From NCBI GenBank assembly GCA_903904495.1, contig CAIVCU010000290.1, positions 1 to 9,303 on the forward strand: 9,303 bases of DNA, given 5' to 3'. The notes under the pieces were generated by a model. It did no database searches. It was not told the origin of the DNA and was given only the letters and a program-made list of their open reading frames with translations. Position numbers and translations under genes: made by a program. Numbering within the stretch: the first letter of the stretch is position 1; each line of letters opens with the position of its first letter. Source of the stretch: an uncultured Chlorobiaceae bacterium (GTDB lineage: Bacteria; Bacteroidota; Chlorobiia; Chlorobiales; Chlorobiaceae). This document shows positions 1 through 5,622 of the stretch, piece by piece.

Positions 1-126
1 ACGGTATACCAAAAGGGTATAAAGCTTTGCGGTAAAGAAAAAAAGAATCTTGAAAAAAGACTAATGCGATCAAAAGAACTCCAGTGGTGGGATATAAGCA
101 TCAGCTCTAAAACGGTATTTTTATAA
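1..126 (+). CDS. C-terminal fragment of an unidentified protein, cut by the window edge
   Basis: An open frame runs from base 1 to a TAA at 124-126, giving 41 residues with no start inside the window. The peptide begins TVYQKGIKLCGKEKKN, continues with a basic stretch and ends QWWDISISSKTVFL. The mix of KGIK, a charged linker and a final tryptophan-rich strand recalls the last residues of some DDE transposases (ISAzo13-like proteins end in a comparable way). That is a weak likeness from memory, not an identification. It converges on thiM with a 50-base gap, and I saw no clear terminator hairpin or inverted repeat in that gap. It could equally be a chance open frame, since 41 codons is short. 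Confidence is low. Confidence 0.3.
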   Translation, partial: TVYQKGIKLCGKEKKNLEKRLMRSKELQWWDISISSKTVFL

Positions 127-176
127 TGACTGAGTCCCTTATTTCATTTAGAGCTAGCTGTTAATATCAGCAATCC

Positions 177-983
177 TTATCTAATGCCGATAGTTGAAAG
201 CTGATCCAGAAATAACATACTGAAACTGCCGGTACCGTAAGCTTCCATGAAAGCACGTTCACCTGCTGTGGCAAAAAGTACAGATGCGGCTATAGCAGCT
301 CGAAGAGGTGTTTTTGTTACCGGTAAAAATGCGGCAATCAAGGCACCAAGGGAACATCCTGTACCGGTGATTCTGGTCATAATTTCATGTCCGCCAGGGA
401 TAGTGATGATCTCTTTTCCGTCAGTAACATAATCGACCTTCCCACTGAGAGCAACGACAGCTCCCGTCCTTTCAGCAAGTTGCAGGGCAGCGGGAAGCGC
501 GGAAAGTGATGATTCTGTTGCATCGACGCCTTTTCCTCCGCCTTTAAAGCCACTTAATTCAAGAATTTCAGAAGCATTTCCCCGTATAACTGTCGGGTGA
601 TACCTGATAAGTTCAGCGACAATGTCGGTTCGGAACTTCAGTGCTCCAACTGCAACAGGATCAAGAACCCATGGAGTATTTGTCTCTTGAGCAGTAGCAG
701 CTGCTTTGAGCATTATCTCGGCGTCAATGGTGGTTATGGTGCCGACATTGATTAACAGTGCCAGGGCAATTCGTACGAATTCAGCAACCTCCTCAATTGT
801 TACTACCATTGCCGGTGAGGCTCCAACGGCAAGGAGAACGTTCGCTGTAAAATTTGTAACGACAATATTGGTGATGCAATGGGTCAGGGGGGCTATTTGG
901 CGCAATTGGGCGAGATCTTCAACAACTTCAGGATGGGGCCATGTCCGGCTGCCAATGATATGTTCTTCTGATTCCATACTCAC
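177..983 (-). CDS. thiM: Hydroxyethylthiazole kinase (thiamine salvage)
   Basis: ThiM phosphorylates 4-methyl-5-(2-hydroxyethyl)thiazole with ATP, feeding salvaged thiazole into thiamine phosphate synthesis in the cytosol. The 268-residue length is normal for this ribokinase-like family. Family signatures run in order: THCITNIVVTNFTANVLLAVGASPAM (residues 34-59, substrate pocket), a strand ending in INVGT (78-82), WVLDPVAVGA (105-114), IRGNASEI (133-140), a GGGKGVDA loop (148-155) and the phosphate-binding GTGC motif (207-210), with catalytic Cys210. The start is uncertain: GTG at 983 gives residue 1, but ATG at 977 (residue 3) is also possible, and neither has a well-spaced ribosome binding site. 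No thiD or thiE lies nearby, so it stands alone as a salvage gene. A terminator hairpin sits just upstream of the start, and I found no TPP riboswitch there. Confidence 0.95.
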   Translation of the reverse strand: MSMESEEHIIGSRTWPHPEVVEDLAQLRQIAPLTHCITNIVVTNFTANVLLAVGASPAMVVTIEEVAEFVRIALALLINVGTITTIDAEIMLKAAATAQETNTPWVLDPVAVGALKFRTDIVAELIRYHPTVIRGNASEILELSGFKGGGKGVDATESSLSALPAALQLAERTGAVVALSGKVDYVTDGKEIITIPGGHEIMTRITGTGCSLGALIAAFLPVTKTPLRAAIAASVLFATAGERAFMEAYGTGSFSMLFLDQLSTIGIR

Positions 984-1007
984 CTATCATTAGAAAATTT
1001 GTTCAAC

Positions 1008-1041
1008 AAAAAAAAGGAGCAAACATAACACTGTCCGCCCC
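1008..1041 (-). terminator. Rho-independent terminator between the mini-lipoprotein gene and thiM
   Basis: Read leftward, GGGGCGGAC (1041-1033) pairs with GTTTGCTCC (1024-1016) around an 8-base loop. The nine pairs include three G-U pairs, and a run of eight T (1015-1008) follows at once. It lies 25 bases after the small lipoprotein stop and ends 24 bases before the thiM GTG. It therefore either ends the upstream transcript or attenuates thiM by read-through. Confidence 0.75.
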
Positions 1042-1066
1042 TTGTGGGAAATGCCGATGAATACTT

Positions 1067-1159
1067 TTATTCAGCAACGGCCTTCTCTCCACTGCAGGCC
1101 CCGATAAAAAGCATCGAAGGAATCAATATACTTCTGAATAAAGGCTTGCCAATATTCAT
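1067..1159 (-). CDS. Small predicted lipoprotein, 30 residues
   Basis: This short gene starts at ATG 1159 with a strong ribosome binding site, AAGGAG, six bases upstream. It encodes a basic N-terminus (MNIGKPLFRS), a hydrophobic stretch (ILIPSMLFIGA, residues 11-21) and a lipobox, IGAC, with Cys22 as the lipidation site, then a short tail, SGEKAVAE. Signal peptidase II would leave a mature lipopeptide of nine residues anchored in a membrane. In size and design it resembles entericidin-like and other tiny lipoproteins, but I see no sequence match to a named family. It lies between usp (134 bases upstream) and thiM and is followed by its own terminator. The strong binding site, lipobox and terminator together argue for a real gene. 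The alternatives are a leader peptide for thiM or a lysis-type peptide. Function is unknown. Confidence 0.65.
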   Translation of the reverse strand: MNIGKPLFRSILIPSMLFIGACSGEKAVAE

Positions 1160-1293
1160 GTATTCTCCTTTTTTGGTTTCAACAGATTCACGTATATAAG
1201 GTTAATGTTTTTTTATAAAAAAAAATAGGGCAACATTTTCTTTCCAGCCTCTTGCATTGTCTGCTGCTATTTTTCAAGAAAGAACTGCAGTGT

Positions 1294-1704
1294 TTATTTA
1301 TCAGGCTTGATCAGAAGCAGCGGAATGGTGATTTTTTCACGAAGAGTCCGAGAAACGCTGCCGAACATGATTCTTCCAGGTAAACGGTGCCCATGGGTCG
1401 CCATTGCAAACAGATCATACGCATGTTCATCAATCTCGTTAAGAATCTCTGTTTCCGGTTCTCCGCTTCTGATCAAAACGTGTGCCTCAATACCATCAGC
1501 CTGCAGTTTATTGCGGAAATCCTCAAGAATCGTGAGAGCGTGTTCGCGCAGGTAGCGATCCTGATCAAGGGTATGGGAATGAACTACATGAAGCAGATGA
1601 AGTGTTGCTCCAAGCTTAAGCGCAAGGGAAGAAACATGGTTGAGAATGATTTCGTCGACTTCTGAACAGTCGATGGCAACGAGAATTTTTTTATAGACGT
1701 ACAT
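1294..1704 (-). CDS. Universal stress protein (UspA family)
   Basis: A 136-residue single-domain Usp fold. It opens with the first strand KKILVAIDCSE (residues 5-15, conserved Asp12 in the nucleotide pocket), has the LHLLHVV strand at 35-41, and carries the ATHG...GSVS phosphate-binding segment at 102-118. The usual GxxGxxxxxxxxxG(S/T) pattern is altered here: the glycine after ATHG is displaced (GHRLPG), so ATP binding is plausible but not assured. The ATG lies one base after the TGA of the Nramp gene, with GGAG nine bases upstream inside the Nramp coding end, so the two are probably co-transcribed and translationally coupled. The context suggests a regulator or stress partner of metal uptake, which is inference. 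Usp proteins are cytosolic and may dimerise. Confidence 0.9.
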   Translation of the reverse strand: MYVYKKILVAIDCSEVDEIILNHVSSLALKLGATLHLLHVVHSHTLDQDRYLREHALTILEDFRNKLQADGIEAHVLIRSGEPETEILNEIDEHAYDLFAMATHGHRLPGRIMFGSVSRTLREKITIPLLLIKPDK

Positions 1705-1705
1705 A

Positions 1706-2956
1706 TCACTCTGCTCCGGTCATGGTCGTATAAAAAAAATAGATGTTGAGGGCGATAACAAGTACGGAAATCATAGTTGCTGCGGCAAACTCGACGTTAC
1801 GGCTTCTGAAAGAACCCATCACCTGACTGTTACGAGAAAGTATAAGAAGGGGGATAAGGGTAAAGGGGAGCTGTATGCTCAGGATAACCTGGCTGAGAAT
1901 CAGGACTCGAAAGGTGTCCACGTTGAAGAGAATGATTACCACTGCAGGAATGGCCGTCACAAAAACCGCAAACCTGTAGAGCATGGTCCGGGGATCTTCT
2001 GGCTTTCCCAAAAATCCGGTTATAATGTTGGCCTCCGCCATTGATACGGTAATGGACGAGCTGATGCCGGAAAACACGAGGGCGATTGCAAAAAGGATAC
2101 CTGCAAACTGACCCGCCAGAGGTTTCAGAGTTACTGACGCCTGTTCAATCGTTGTTACTTGAATATGGTTGCGAAAAAATATGGATGCGGCAACGATGAT
2201 CATCGCGGTATTGACAATCCATCCAAGGGTCATGGCGAAGAGTGTGTCTATTTTTTCATATCGAAGCAGATCCCTTTTTTCTTCTTCCGAAACTCCCCAT
2301 TTCCGGCTGTGAATAACGTTTGAATGCAGGAAGATGTTGTGGGGCATCACGAGTGCACCGAGAATAGCCAGTGCCACATAAATACTCTTTTTCCCGATAC
2401 TTGGAACAATAAGTCTGGGGGCGATCTCACTCCAGTCGGGATGGACGATCACAAGCTCAAAAAGGTAGCAAATGGTGATAATTCCAAGGAATCCAACAAT
2501 GATCTTTTCGACTCGATGGTATCGTTGGCTGATAATCAGGAATACCTCGAGAAGAAGTGTCAGGATAACACCGATCCAGAGCGGAAAACCAAAAAGCAGA
2601 GTGAATCCTATCCCCCCCCCTAAAAGCTCAGCTACATCAGTTGCTATGCAGGCAAGAACGACGCTGAATCCAAGAAATGCGGCTACCGGTTTCGGAAAAT
2701 GTTCACGGATATTCACTGCCAATGATTTTCCAGTAGCGATACCAAGCTTGGCTGCCATGTGCTGGATGAGGATAAGCATAACAGTGCCAAGAGTTACAAC
2801 CCAGAGGAGTTCATAACCGAATTTGGAACCACCTTCAATATTCGTTGCCCAGTTGCCGGGATCAATAAATCCGACAGTAACCAGAAATCCTGGACCCAGA
2901 AAACTGAAGAGTGTTTTGAGTGAAAAGGATTTGGCTATCGGCGCCATAGTGCTCAT
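1706..2956 (-). CDS. mntH: Nramp-family divalent metal transporter (MntH-like)
   Basis: An inner-membrane, proton-coupled importer of Mn2+ or Fe2+. The 416 residues hold about eleven hydrophobic segments, as expected. The two metal-site helices are intact: TM1 has DPGNWATNIEGGSKFGY (Asp32, Asn35) and TM6 has MPHNIFLHS (Met204, His206). ATDVAELLGGG (105-115) is the conserved TM3 segment. The methionine in TM6 favours transition metals over Mg or Al. ATG 2956 is used here, and ATG 2947 (residue 4) is a close alternative; neither has a strong ribosome binding site. It is the first gene of a leftward operon with usp and is divergent from bciB. A run of nine G on the coding strand encodes Gly113-115 and could be prone to slippage. 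The gene symbol reflects the family; the Mn versus Fe preference is not proven. Confidence 0.93.
   Translation of the reverse strand: MSTMAPIAKSFSLKTLFSFLGPGFLVTVGFIDPGNWATNIEGGSKFGYELLWVVTLGTVMLILIQHMAAKLGIATGKSLAVNIREHFPKPVAAFLGFSVVLACIATDVAELLGGGIGFTLLFGFPLWIGVILTLLLEVFLIISQRYHRVEKIIVGFLGIITICYLFELVIVHPDWSEIAPRLIVPSIGKKSIYVALAILGALVMPHNIFLHSNVIHSRKWGVSEEEKRDLLRYEKIDTLFAMTLGWIVNTAMIIVAASIFFRNHIQVTTIEQASVTLKPLAGQFAGILFAIALVFSGISSSITVSMAEANIITGFLGKPEDPRTMLYRFAVFVTAIPAVVIILFNVDTFRVLILSQVILSIQLPFTLIPLLILSRNSQVMGSFRSRNVEFAAATMISVLVIALNIYFFYTTMTGAE
2612..2620 (-). repeat. Nine-base homopolymer inside the Nramp gene
   Basis: Nine consecutive C on the + strand are read as GGG GGG GGG (Gly113-115) in the conserved TM3 segment. 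The frame is intact here. A gain or loss of one base would truncate the transporter after about 115 residues. Confidence 0.9.
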
Positions 2957-2966
2957 TTGCGTCTAC

Positions 2967-2976
2967 TTACATGTAA
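2967..2976. promoter_or_regulatory. Perfect palindrome just upstream of the Nramp start (possible operator)
   Basis: TTACATGTAA is a perfect 10-bp palindrome whose near edge lies ten bases upstream of the Nramp ATG. A second dyad, TTAACT (2986-2991) and AGTTAA (3005-3010), lies further upstream. Nramp genes are often repressed by MntR or Fur-type metalloregulators, but this site matches neither consensus well, so an operator role is a guess. Confidence 0.25.
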
Positions 2977-3099
2977 TATAATGGCTTAACTACAGTGCTT
3001 GTTGAGTTAAATTACGCAAAAGAATCGGTTGTGTCGCATACATTGTTGATGTTGACGAGGGTGAGAGGGGGTGGATGGTGCTGAGGGTTGATTGAAGTA

Positions 3100-3116
3100 C
3101 AGTAGGCAGTCAAGAG
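3100..3116 (+). repeat. Partial copy of interspersed repeat, upstream of bciB
   Basis: cagtaggcagtcaagag matches the segment at 4476-4492 in 16 of 17 bases. It lies in the mntH-bciB divergent spacer, just upstream of the predicted bciB promoter. The longer copy lies immediately downstream of bciB in the same orientation. Confidence 0.6.
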
Positions 3117-3124
3117 TATGGACG

Positions 3125-3153
3125 TTGCTCATCAAACTTGCTGGAGATATCAT
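3125..3153 (+). promoter_or_regulatory. Candidate sigma70 promoter of bciB
   Basis: TTGCTC (3125-3130) and TATCAT (3148-3153) are separated by 17 bases. The -10 box matches TATAAT in five of six positions, while the -35 keeps only the TTG core. Transcription would start near 3160, leaving a leader of about 78 bases before the bciB ATG. This is a pattern match only. Confidence 0.4.
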
Positions 3154-3237
3154 TGATTTGAAATAGTTAGGGGAAATGATGATTTTACAAGGTTTAACGC
3201 CGAATGAAAAAGCAATTATTTTTTTTCGCTTCCCATT

Positions 3238-4446
3238 ATGCATCAGACAGAAAAAGCCCTTTGCAGTTCCTGCGGTCTTTGTTCAGTTAAGACATGGCCG
3301 GTTGAAGAGAGCGTCCAGAGTTGTGTGTTTACAAACGGCTGGCTCGGTGAAAGGGAGAAAAAGTTTTTTGGGCGGGAAAGATCTCTTGATGATCCGGTTG
3401 AAATGCGTTTCGGGATCGCTGCTGACCGATTTACTGCCCAGCTGAAAAATCCGGTATCGGGCGCGCAGTGGAGCGGCATCATTACCCGCATGGCTATGAG
3501 GGCTCTTGAAGAGAAGCTTGTTGAGGGGGTTGTTTCGCTAAGCCGTTCTGCTGAAAATCATTTTTTCTCTTTTCCTGTTCTTGCAGAGAGCAGTGATGAG
3601 GTCTATGCTACCAGAGGCAATAAACCGGTTCTCTCGCCGGTTCTGCAATCACTGCAGAGTGCCTGTAAACTTGGGAAGAAAAAAATACTTGTTATCGGGG
3701 CAGCATGTCACCTCCATACGCTGAGGGATTTTCAGGAAAGATTTGAATACCTGAGGGAAATGGAGATCCTGACTATCGGGATCCCTTGCGTGGATAATGT
3801 TGCGCGTTCAAAATGGCCGTGGATTCTTGAACGTATGACGCCATCGCCAGGAACTGCACGCCATATGGAATTCATGCAGGATTTCCGAATTCACATCCGG
3901 CACGATGATGGCCGGGTTGAAAAAATTCCCTTTTTCAGTCTTCCGGAAGAGCTTTCAGATCCCGGTATTTTTCCTGCTGCATGCATGAGCTGTTTTGACT
4001 ATCTCAACAGCCTTGCAGACATTACCGTTGGCTATATCGGGGCTGAACTGTTTCCTGACAAGAACCGGCAGTGGGTACTCGTGAGGAGTGAAACAGGCAA
4101 GAAACTGCTGAAACTGATTGAGCCGGAATTGGATCGTTTCCCGGAATCGGGCAGGTGGGAGTGCCGTTCGTTTGTCCAGAAAACTTCGACACGCATTATT
4201 GAGAGCATGAGGGATATGAACAAGGAGTATTCAGCCAAAAGAAGAATTCCCTTTCTCATCGGGCACACGCTTGCTGGAGTGCTCCGTGTGATTGGCCCGA
4301 AAGGTATAGGATTTGCACACTATTCCGTTGATTTTCATCTTATCCGGCACTACTATTATGTAAAATTCCGCTCTCCGGAGTTACTTGAAAAATTGGTGCC
4401 GCGGCATGTTCCGGTTATTCTTGAGGAGTATGGGCTGCCGCTATGA
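3238..4446 (+). CDS. bciB: 3,8-divinyl (bacterio)chlorophyllide a 8-vinyl reductase, BciB type
   Basis: BciB reduces the C8 vinyl group of divinyl chlorophyllide to ethyl, using reduced ferredoxin, two [4Fe-4S] clusters and FAD. It belongs to the FrhB / HCAR family. At 402 residues it is about the length of cyanobacterial BciB. Landmarks in order: CSSCGLC (Cys9, 12, 15) plus Cys29, a ferredoxin-like cluster site; GAQWSGI (75-81); NKPVLSP (128-134); VIGAACH (152-158); IPCVDN (182-187, Cys184); EFMQDFRIH (211-219); and ACMSCFDYLNSLADITVGYIG (248-268, Cys249 and Cys252). QWVLVRSETG (278-287) resembles BciB more than plant HCAR, which has QYITVRNERG. ATG 3238 is the only possible start in frame, because a TGA lies at 3205-3207. 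It has no ribosome binding site, and a well-placed AGGGG serves an out-of-frame ATG at 3176. The gene is divergent from mntH and convergent with the SDR gene. Confidence 0.92.
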   Translation: MHQTEKALCSSCGLCSVKTWPVEESVQSCVFTNGWLGEREKKFFGRERSLDDPVEMRFGIAADRFTAQLKNPVSGAQWSGIITRMAMRALEEKLVEGVVSLSRSAENHFFSFPVLAESSDEVYATRGNKPVLSPVLQSLQSACKLGKKKILVIGAACHLHTLRDFQERFEYLREMEILTIGIPCVDNVARSKWPWILERMTPSPGTARHMEFMQDFRIHIRHDDGRVEKIPFFSLPEELSDPGIFPAACMSCFDYLNSLADITVGYIGAELFPDKNRQWVLVRSETGKKLLKLIEPELDRFPESGRWECRSFVQKTSTRIIESMRDMNKEYSAKRRIPFLIGHTLAGVLRVIGPKGIGFAHYSVDFHLIRHYYYVKFRSPELLEKLVPRHVPVILEEYGLPL

Positions 4447-4459
4447 AAGTTGAGTAGTC

Positions 4460-4537
4460 GGAAGTTTGCAGTAGGCAGTAGGCGGTCAAGAGGGAAGTGA
4501 AGATAGATCCCTCATTGCATTCGGGATGACATGGAGG
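4460..4537. repeat. Interspersed intergenic repeat between bciB and the SDR gene
   Basis: The 99-base gap between the convergent genes is nearly filled by gaagtttgcagtaggcagta followed by a ggcggtcaagag segment and ctcattgcattcgggatgac. The left part contains a tandem of gcagtag units. Read leftward, the right part translates to the familiar spurious string CHPECNEGS, a hallmark of a repeat seen between genes in many bacterial genomes. A shorter copy lies at 3100-3116. The family assignment is from memory. Confidence 0.65.
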
Positions 4538-4545
4538 AGAAGGGT

Positions 4546-5331
4546 TTATGAAAAGAGATCTCTTTTTCTGAAGGGGGCAAGGAGTAATTTTCGAATCATT
4601 CTGGGTTTGGTCAGCCACCGTATTCTTGGTGATTGCGCGGTTGAAGAGAGTATTTTGCTACAGAGAAATTCTGAAACGGTTTCAACGTCATCAGCCATGA
4701 TGTTGAAGAACCTCTTTTTTTTCAGAGTTTCAGCAGAACCATCACTGATGGTGCTTCGGAGCATGTCGGTCACAACCATGCCCGGGCTGAGGGTTCCTAC
4801 CTCCACGGAACTACCGCGGGCTTCGTGGGCAAAGGAACGGGTAAAATAGGTAAGAGCACTTTTTGTCGTTCCGTAAATTGTCATGCCGTCCTGCATAAAC
4901 CCGTCGCTGCCAAGCCCCTCCATATTGAAGATCTTTCCTCCACCCTGTGTTACCATCCGCTGGTAGGGAATGATAGTGCCATAGACAATCCCTTCAATAT
5001 TGACGTTAAAAATCCGCCTGATTGCGCGATGATCCAGTTCCCATGCATTGCGCATTTCATTGACTATGCCGGCATTGTTTATCCAGATGTCGATACGACC
5101 GAAATGCCGGACAGCTTCGTCATAGAGTTGTATGATACCTTCAGGGGTGCTTATATCAGCGGGAACGCCGGCGGTATGTCCGCTGTAATGCTGAAGCCGG
5201 GCCATGGCCTTACGGGTGGTTTCAGGAGACTTTCCGTTCAGCACGAGATTGCAGTCGCGTTTAAGAAAACTGAGAGCGAGACCAAAGCCTATACCACGGG
5301 TGCTGCCGGTAATGACAACTGTCTTTCGCAT
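4546..5331 (-). CDS. Short-chain dehydrogenase/reductase, NYC1/NOL (chlorophyll b reductase)-like
   Basis: A classical NAD(P)H-dependent SDR of 261 residues. It has TGSTRGIG (8-15, dinucleotide-binding glycine motif), NNAG (85-88) and the active-site pair Tyr153 and Lys157 in YGTTK, with Ser142 in the preceding NMEGLGS loop. The NMEGLGS loop, SPGMVVTDML (182-191), the FNI...ETV segment and a C-terminal LTKPRM stretch closely recall the plant NOL/NYC1 chlorophyll b reductases and their bacterial relatives, which reduce the C7 formyl to hydroxymethyl. The true substrate here is unknown. It could be a formyl bacteriochlorophyllide or some other carbonyl. The gene faces bciB tail to tail. ATG 5331 has only a weak AAGAA upstream. 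Family confidence is high; subgroup confidence is moderate. Confidence 0.88.
   Translation of the reverse strand: MRKTVVITGSTRGIGFGLALSFLKRDCNLVLNGKSPETTRKAMARLQHYSGHTAGVPADISTPEGIIQLYDEAVRHFGRIDIWINNAGIVNEMRNAWELDHRAIRRIFNVNIEGIVYGTIIPYQRMVTQGGGKIFNMEGLGSDGFMQDGMTIYGTTKSALTYFTRSFAHEARGSSVEVGTLSPGMVVTDMLRSTISDGSAETLKKKRFFNIMADDVETVSEFLCSKILSSTAQSPRIRWLTKPRMIRKLLLAPFRKRDLFS
4551..4566. repeat. Perfect 16-bp palindrome at the 3' end of the SDR gene
   Basis: AAAAGAGATCTCTTTT reads identically on both strands and covers the last few codons of the SDR gene (Arg-Lys-Arg-Asp-Leu-Phe). It lies just beyond the bciB end and could destabilise or slow convergent transcription, though it has no loop and no separate T run. 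Its role is unproven. Confidence 0.3.
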
Positions 5332-5459
5332 TGTTCTTGAGTAAAATTTCAGTTGCAGTTATTTGAGTTCCCGGGCTATTGAGAGCGTTTTAAAAAGAGA
5401 GGTGTGCTAAAACTGTATATCACACTGTTTAGAAACGGTATAAAAAAATGGTTTGCAAA

Positions 5460-5488
5460 TTAATAGTTTTATGCGAAATAATTACCAA
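5460..5488 (-). promoter_or_regulatory. Weak candidate promoter for the SDR gene
   Basis: Read leftward, TTGGTA (5488-5483) and TATTAA (5465-5460) are 17 bases apart, each matching the sigma70 consensus in four of six positions. This would leave a leader of about 120 bases. Upstream lies a 12-bp palindrome, TGCAATATTGCA (5506-5517), that might be an operator. Confidence 0.25.
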
Positions 5489-5540
5489 GTGTTTGTTTAT
5501 CCATATGCAATATTGCAGTGCACTTTAGAGTGCTGGGGGT

Positions 5541-5571
5541 AAAAAAAGCCCCTGATCGTCACCGGGGCTTT
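5541..5571 (-). terminator. Rho-independent terminator of the TPR gene
   Basis: Read leftward, AAAGCCCC (5571-5564) pairs with GGGGCTTT (5552-5545) around an 11-base loop, and the T run continues to 5541, seven T in total. It begins 52 bases after the TPR gene stop. The reverse direction lacks a T run, so it acts on the leftward strand. Confidence 0.85.
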
Positions 5572-5622
5572 AAAGTTGCTATGATAACGTTATTTTAAAG
5601 ACGGTCGGAGCGATTGGCGGGG

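Noticed and set aside
984..1293. TPP riboswitch upstream of thiM
   Set aside because: None of the conserved thi-box segments (CTGAGA, or the ACCTGATCTGGATAATGCCAGCG region) can be found on the coding strand.
2324..2816. Two overlapping + strand frames within the Nramp gene
   Set aside because: They are antisense shadows of a well-supported membrane transporter.
3007..3243. 78-residue leftward open frame in the mntH-bciB spacer
   Set aside because: There is no ribosome binding site, no domain and low-complexity composition. It covers the divergent promoter region and a repeat copy.
3176..3445. 89-residue open frame as an independent gene
   Set aside because: Most of it is out of frame inside bciB and has no family signature. 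Only its start region is kept, as a finding about bciB translation.
4415..4618. 67-residue leftward open frame containing CHPECNEGS
   Set aside because: It is a translation of the interspersed repeat and overlaps bciB and the SDR gene. This string is a known annotation artefact.
4825..5340. 171-residue open frame on the + strand
   Set aside because: It lies entirely antisense to the SDR gene, whose motifs are intact. It has no recognisable domain or ribosome binding site.
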